IMG/VR virus record: IMGVR_UViG_3300034094_000003
Span: 1-33,624 of that record
DNA: 33,624 nucleotides
Source: a virus
Strand: one strand, 5' to 3'
Of the stretch, positions 32,349 to 33,624 are shown one piece after another; the first letter of the stretch is position 1, and the number at the start of each line of letters is the position of its first letter. A program made the translations under genes and the position numbers. A model generated the notes under the pieces. It saw nothing but the letters and a program-made list of their open reading frames with translations, made no database searches and was not told where the DNA came from.

Positions 32349-32696
32349 ATGCCGAAACAAAATCTACCAGAAAGCTGGAACGAAGCAAAGAGTGCAATGA
32401 GGAAAGTAATATCAACCTATCAAGCCTTTGTTTACTCAGTAAAAGAACTCTGTGACTTATTGGGTTGGGGATACGAATATCAAATTGCGAGACTACTCCC
32501 AATTAAAAGATTCGATAGGCTGAAAACAGATTACTTCCAAAAAGTATTTGAATCGCAAGAAGAAGATATGAAGGAAGCAATGTTTGACTATGATAGAAGG
32601 CGCAAGGGTTTTGCAAAAAGGCAAGAACTCATGGCTCAATTCAATCTAACTGAAGAAGAAATAGACGCAATGCTGGAAGCAATACAAACAAAATAA
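32349..32696 (+). CDS. small helical protein, possible helix-turn-helix
   Basis: A 115-residue protein. Residues about 28-52 (YSVKELCDLLGWGYEYQIARLLPIKRFDRL) could form a helix-turn-helix. The rest is helical and charged (KGFAKRQELMAQFNLTEEEIDAMLEAIQ). No family recognised; an early regulator is possible. It lies three bases after the previous stop and two before the next gene. The region is AT-rich, with AATTTATG at the start. Confidence 0.6.
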   Translation: MPKQNLPESWNEAKSAMRKVISTYQAFVYSVKELCDLLGWGYEYQIARLLPIKRFDRLKTDYFQKVFESQEEDMKEAMFDYDRRRKGFAKRQELMAQFNLTEEEIDAMLEAIQTK

Positions 32697-32698
32697 TT

Positions 32699-32980
32699 AT
32701 GTCAGAACAAACACCACAAAACGAAACCTCGAAATCAATACTTGAAGCCTTTTCATTTATTAAATGCGAGGACGAGAAACTAAATGAACGAGTCCATGCA
32801 ATGGCAAGCCTGTTGCATACAGCAAGCATGATGGTAGTCCGATCCGAATCCCGCAAGGGTGAAGGGTTTGAAGCTATCCGCTATTTGGAAACGGCATTCC
32901 TTTACTACAAAGAAAGCCAATTCCGCAAGCGATTCGATAAGGAAGAGGAGAAAGAGGAGGCTCCACGAATTATCAGTTAA
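32699..32980 (+). CDS. small helical protein resembling the Acb2 cyclic-nucleotide sponge family
   Basis: A 93-residue protein. A first helix (about 27-46, NERVHAMASLLHTASMMVV), a short linker SESRKGEG and a second helix (GFEAIRYLETAFLYYKES) follow the plan of Acb2-type proteins, which form hexamers and bind CBASS or other cyclic-nucleotide signals: a REKS-like turn followed by A...LE.A. The match is partial and by recall, so the family is uncertain. The C-terminus is charged (FDKEEEKEEAPRIIS). The gene is last in the operon, just before the palindrome at 32982 and the 33007 promoter. Confidence 0.4.
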   Translation: MSEQTPQNETSKSILEAFSFIKCEDEKLNERVHAMASLLHTASMMVVRSESRKGEGFEAIRYLETAFLYYKESQFRKRFDKEEEKEEAPRIIS

Positions 32981-32981
32981 A

Positions 32982-32997
32982 GTATCGTAACCGATAA
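32982..32997. repeat. palindrome GTATCGTAACCGATAA before the 33007 promoter
   Basis: Core intact with TAAC centre; first base G instead of T. It lies just after the stop of the preceding gene and ends 9 bases before the -35 at 33007. Confidence 0.85.
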
Positions 32998-33006
32998 AAA
33001 AAGTAT

Positions 33007-33034
33007 TTGACATTAGCTTTCGATTCGCTAGAGT
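33007..33034 (+). promoter_or_regulatory. promoter of the right-end structured RNA region
   Basis: TTGACA at 33007-33012, 16-base spacer, TAGAGT at 33029-33034; transcription would start near 33041. It is directly preceded by a palindrome copy. TTTG at 33006 with TAGAGT 19 bases later also fits a Bacteroidetes-style promoter. Confidence 0.7.
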
Positions 33035-33040
33035 GCTTGT

Positions 33041-33134
33041 ATCCAATCAAGTTCTAGCCGACTTGGGAGACTAATTTTCAAATTGAAAAATGGGTCTGTT
33101 GTAGTCGGCTAGCTACGACAGGCCCAATTTTTTT
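33041..33134 (+). ncRNA. candidate attenuator or small RNA with pseudoknot-capable terminator
   Basis: A short transcript of about 94 bases ends at the intrinsic terminator at 33092-33134. Its 5' part CTAGCCGACT (33054-33063) is fully complementary to AGTCGGCTAG (33103-33112), which covers the terminator loop and the last two bases of its 5' arm. In between is a small hairpin, TTTTCA/TGAAAA. The upstream strand could form a pseudoknot with the loop or compete with the terminator, as in attenuators and riboswitches. Confidence 0.5.
33092..33134 (+). terminator. intrinsic terminator with complementary loop
   Basis: GGGTCTGTTGTAG at 33092-33104 pairs with CTACGACAGGCCC at 33113-33125 (two G-U pairs), followed by AATTTTTTT. 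The 8-base loop TCGGCTAG is complementary to 33054-33061. Confidence 0.8.
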
Positions 33135-33508
33135 GCCACCATTGGATCGTGTAGCCAGCGGGGATGCGTGTAGGACGCACCGAGAGTAGTCTGCTAAATA
33201 CTGGTGAAGGAGTGGAGTTGGAATGGCTGCTGAGACTGTTATCCTGCCAACTTAATGCTGTCCTTCGGGACGACTTGCAATTAGTCAACGAGATTAGACT
33301 AGCCTAGGTAAAGGAAGACCGCTGGGCGTGGATTGTTAAGCGAAAGGTGACAACACCCATACTGAAACGTATGATTCATTCGATAAGTTTTCCCAAATTT
33401 CTTGGGAGACTTGTCGCTCTGGTTCTGCCCCGCCAGAAACGCAGGAGATTCATTGATCTCCGAGTAGAATATATTCTGAATAGTTTCAGAAATAGTTTAG
33501 AAAACAAA
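33135..33508 (+). ncRNA. candidate large structured noncoding RNA
   Basis: About 370 bases with no convincing gene but many strong hairpins: TGCGT/ACGCA near 33163; an AGTCT/AGACT helix; GTCC-TTCG-GGAC with a stable UUCG loop near 33260; TAGTC/GACTA; CATAC/GTATG near 33358; GATAAGT and TCCCAA pairing with TTGGGA and ACTTGTC (33382-33415); TTCTG/CAGAA (33423-33438); GGAGAT/ATCTCC (33444-33461); CTGAA/TTCAG (33476-33489). It does not match the tmRNA, RNase P or group I/II intron signatures I know. Expression could come from read-through of the 33092 terminator or from a promoter I did not see. Confidence 0.5.
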
Positions 33509-33544
33509 AAAAACCAGAAAGGAATTTCTTCCAATCTGGTTTTT
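33509..33544. terminator. bidirectional terminator between convergent units
   Basis: AAAAACCAGA at 33509-33518 pairs with TCTGGTTTTT at 33535-33544, with an inner GGAA/TTCC. A run of A on one side and T on the other lets it work in both directions, ending the + strand RNA region and the minus-strand gene. Confidence 0.8.
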
Positions 33545-33564
33545 AAGTTTAAGTGAAACTGAAT

Positions 33565-33624
33565 TTAGATCAGCTTCTCTTCCTCTTCTTTTGGAGCGAG
33601 TGAGATAGTCGCGTCGATCTCACC
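33565..33624 (-). CDS. C-terminal end of a minus-strand gene, truncated by the window edge
   Basis: Read on the minus strand, the last 19 codons give GEIDATISLAPKEEEEKLI and a TAA stop at 33565-33567. The frame is open to the window edge, and a bidirectional terminator lies 20 bases past the stop. The acidic tail is the only feature seen. It would be the only minus-strand gene in the window, marking a change of coding direction. Confidence 0.55.
   Translation of the reverse strand, partial: GEIDATISLAPKEEEEKLI

Noticed and set aside
33135-33508. Group I intron, tmRNA or RNase P RNA at the right end
   Set aside because: The conserved core sequences of these RNAs (for example the GAAAGUCC region of RNase P, the T-loop and tag frame of tmRNA, or P7-type intron core) were not found by eye.
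33347-33556. A 69-codon GTG-started frame in the right-end region
   Set aside because: It runs through several strong hairpins and the terminator, has low-complexity basic content and lacks any start signal.

Overview
The window is one continuous stretch of a tailed double-stranded DNA phage genome (Caudoviricetes), most likely a podovirus-like virus with internal (ejection) virion proteins. Nearly every gene lies on the + strand. Genes are tightly packed, often with ATGA or TAATG overlaps, and the order is that of a phage late operon. No terminase, DNA polymerase, RNA polymerase or integrase is visible, so the window is only part of the genome. The host cannot be named. A lipoprotein with a lipobox in the lysis cassette points to a diderm (Gram-negative type) host. 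Most start codons lack a Shine-Dalgarno sequence and are preceded by A/T-rich DNA such as AATTATG, which suggests a host lineage that initiates translation with little use of Shine-Dalgarno pairing.

Layout. 1-4551: a promoter, a small CxxC protein, the portal, a small acidic protein, a scaffold-like coiled-coil protein and a strong terminator. 4563-6251: a promoter and a long, hairpin-rich leader in front of the major capsid protein. 6276-9979: capsid or tail accessory proteins and two fibre proteins, the second with a PKD-like domain and 24-residue BspA/DUF285-type repeats. 9986-11205: a lysis cassette of two small membrane proteins, a spanin-like lipoprotein and an L,D-transpeptidase-like endolysin, joined by 4-base ATGA overlaps. 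11240-15946: two collagen-like fibres, a tail-collar fibre and other fibre-type proteins. 15946-19934: a putative tail nozzle, another fibre protein, a putative head-tail adaptor and a cupin-like protein. 19931-28592: three putative ejection proteins, the last 2013 residues long with a HEVAH metallopeptidase motif.

28593-33544: a small RNA-like unit with its own promoter and terminator, then a second operon with its own promoter. This operon holds a RecB/Cas4-like nuclease with a C-terminal cysteine cluster, an SSB-like protein ending in DDIPW, an acidic DNA-binding candidate, and small proteins, one of which resembles the Acb2 cyclic-nucleotide sponge family. The right end (32981-33564) has no convincing gene. 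It holds a promoter, a terminator whose loop is complementary to upstream RNA, and about 370 bases rich in predicted hairpins, closed by a bidirectional terminator. A minus-strand gene enters from the right edge.

The most unusual feature is a palindrome, TTATCGNNNNCGATAA, present about 13 times. Five copies sit 5-6 bases before start codons, two lie upstream of promoters, one is in the capsid leader and five are inside genes. It looks like a genome-wide operator (stoperator-like) or partition-site system, or an RNA hairpin control element, and I do not recognise it as a described motif.
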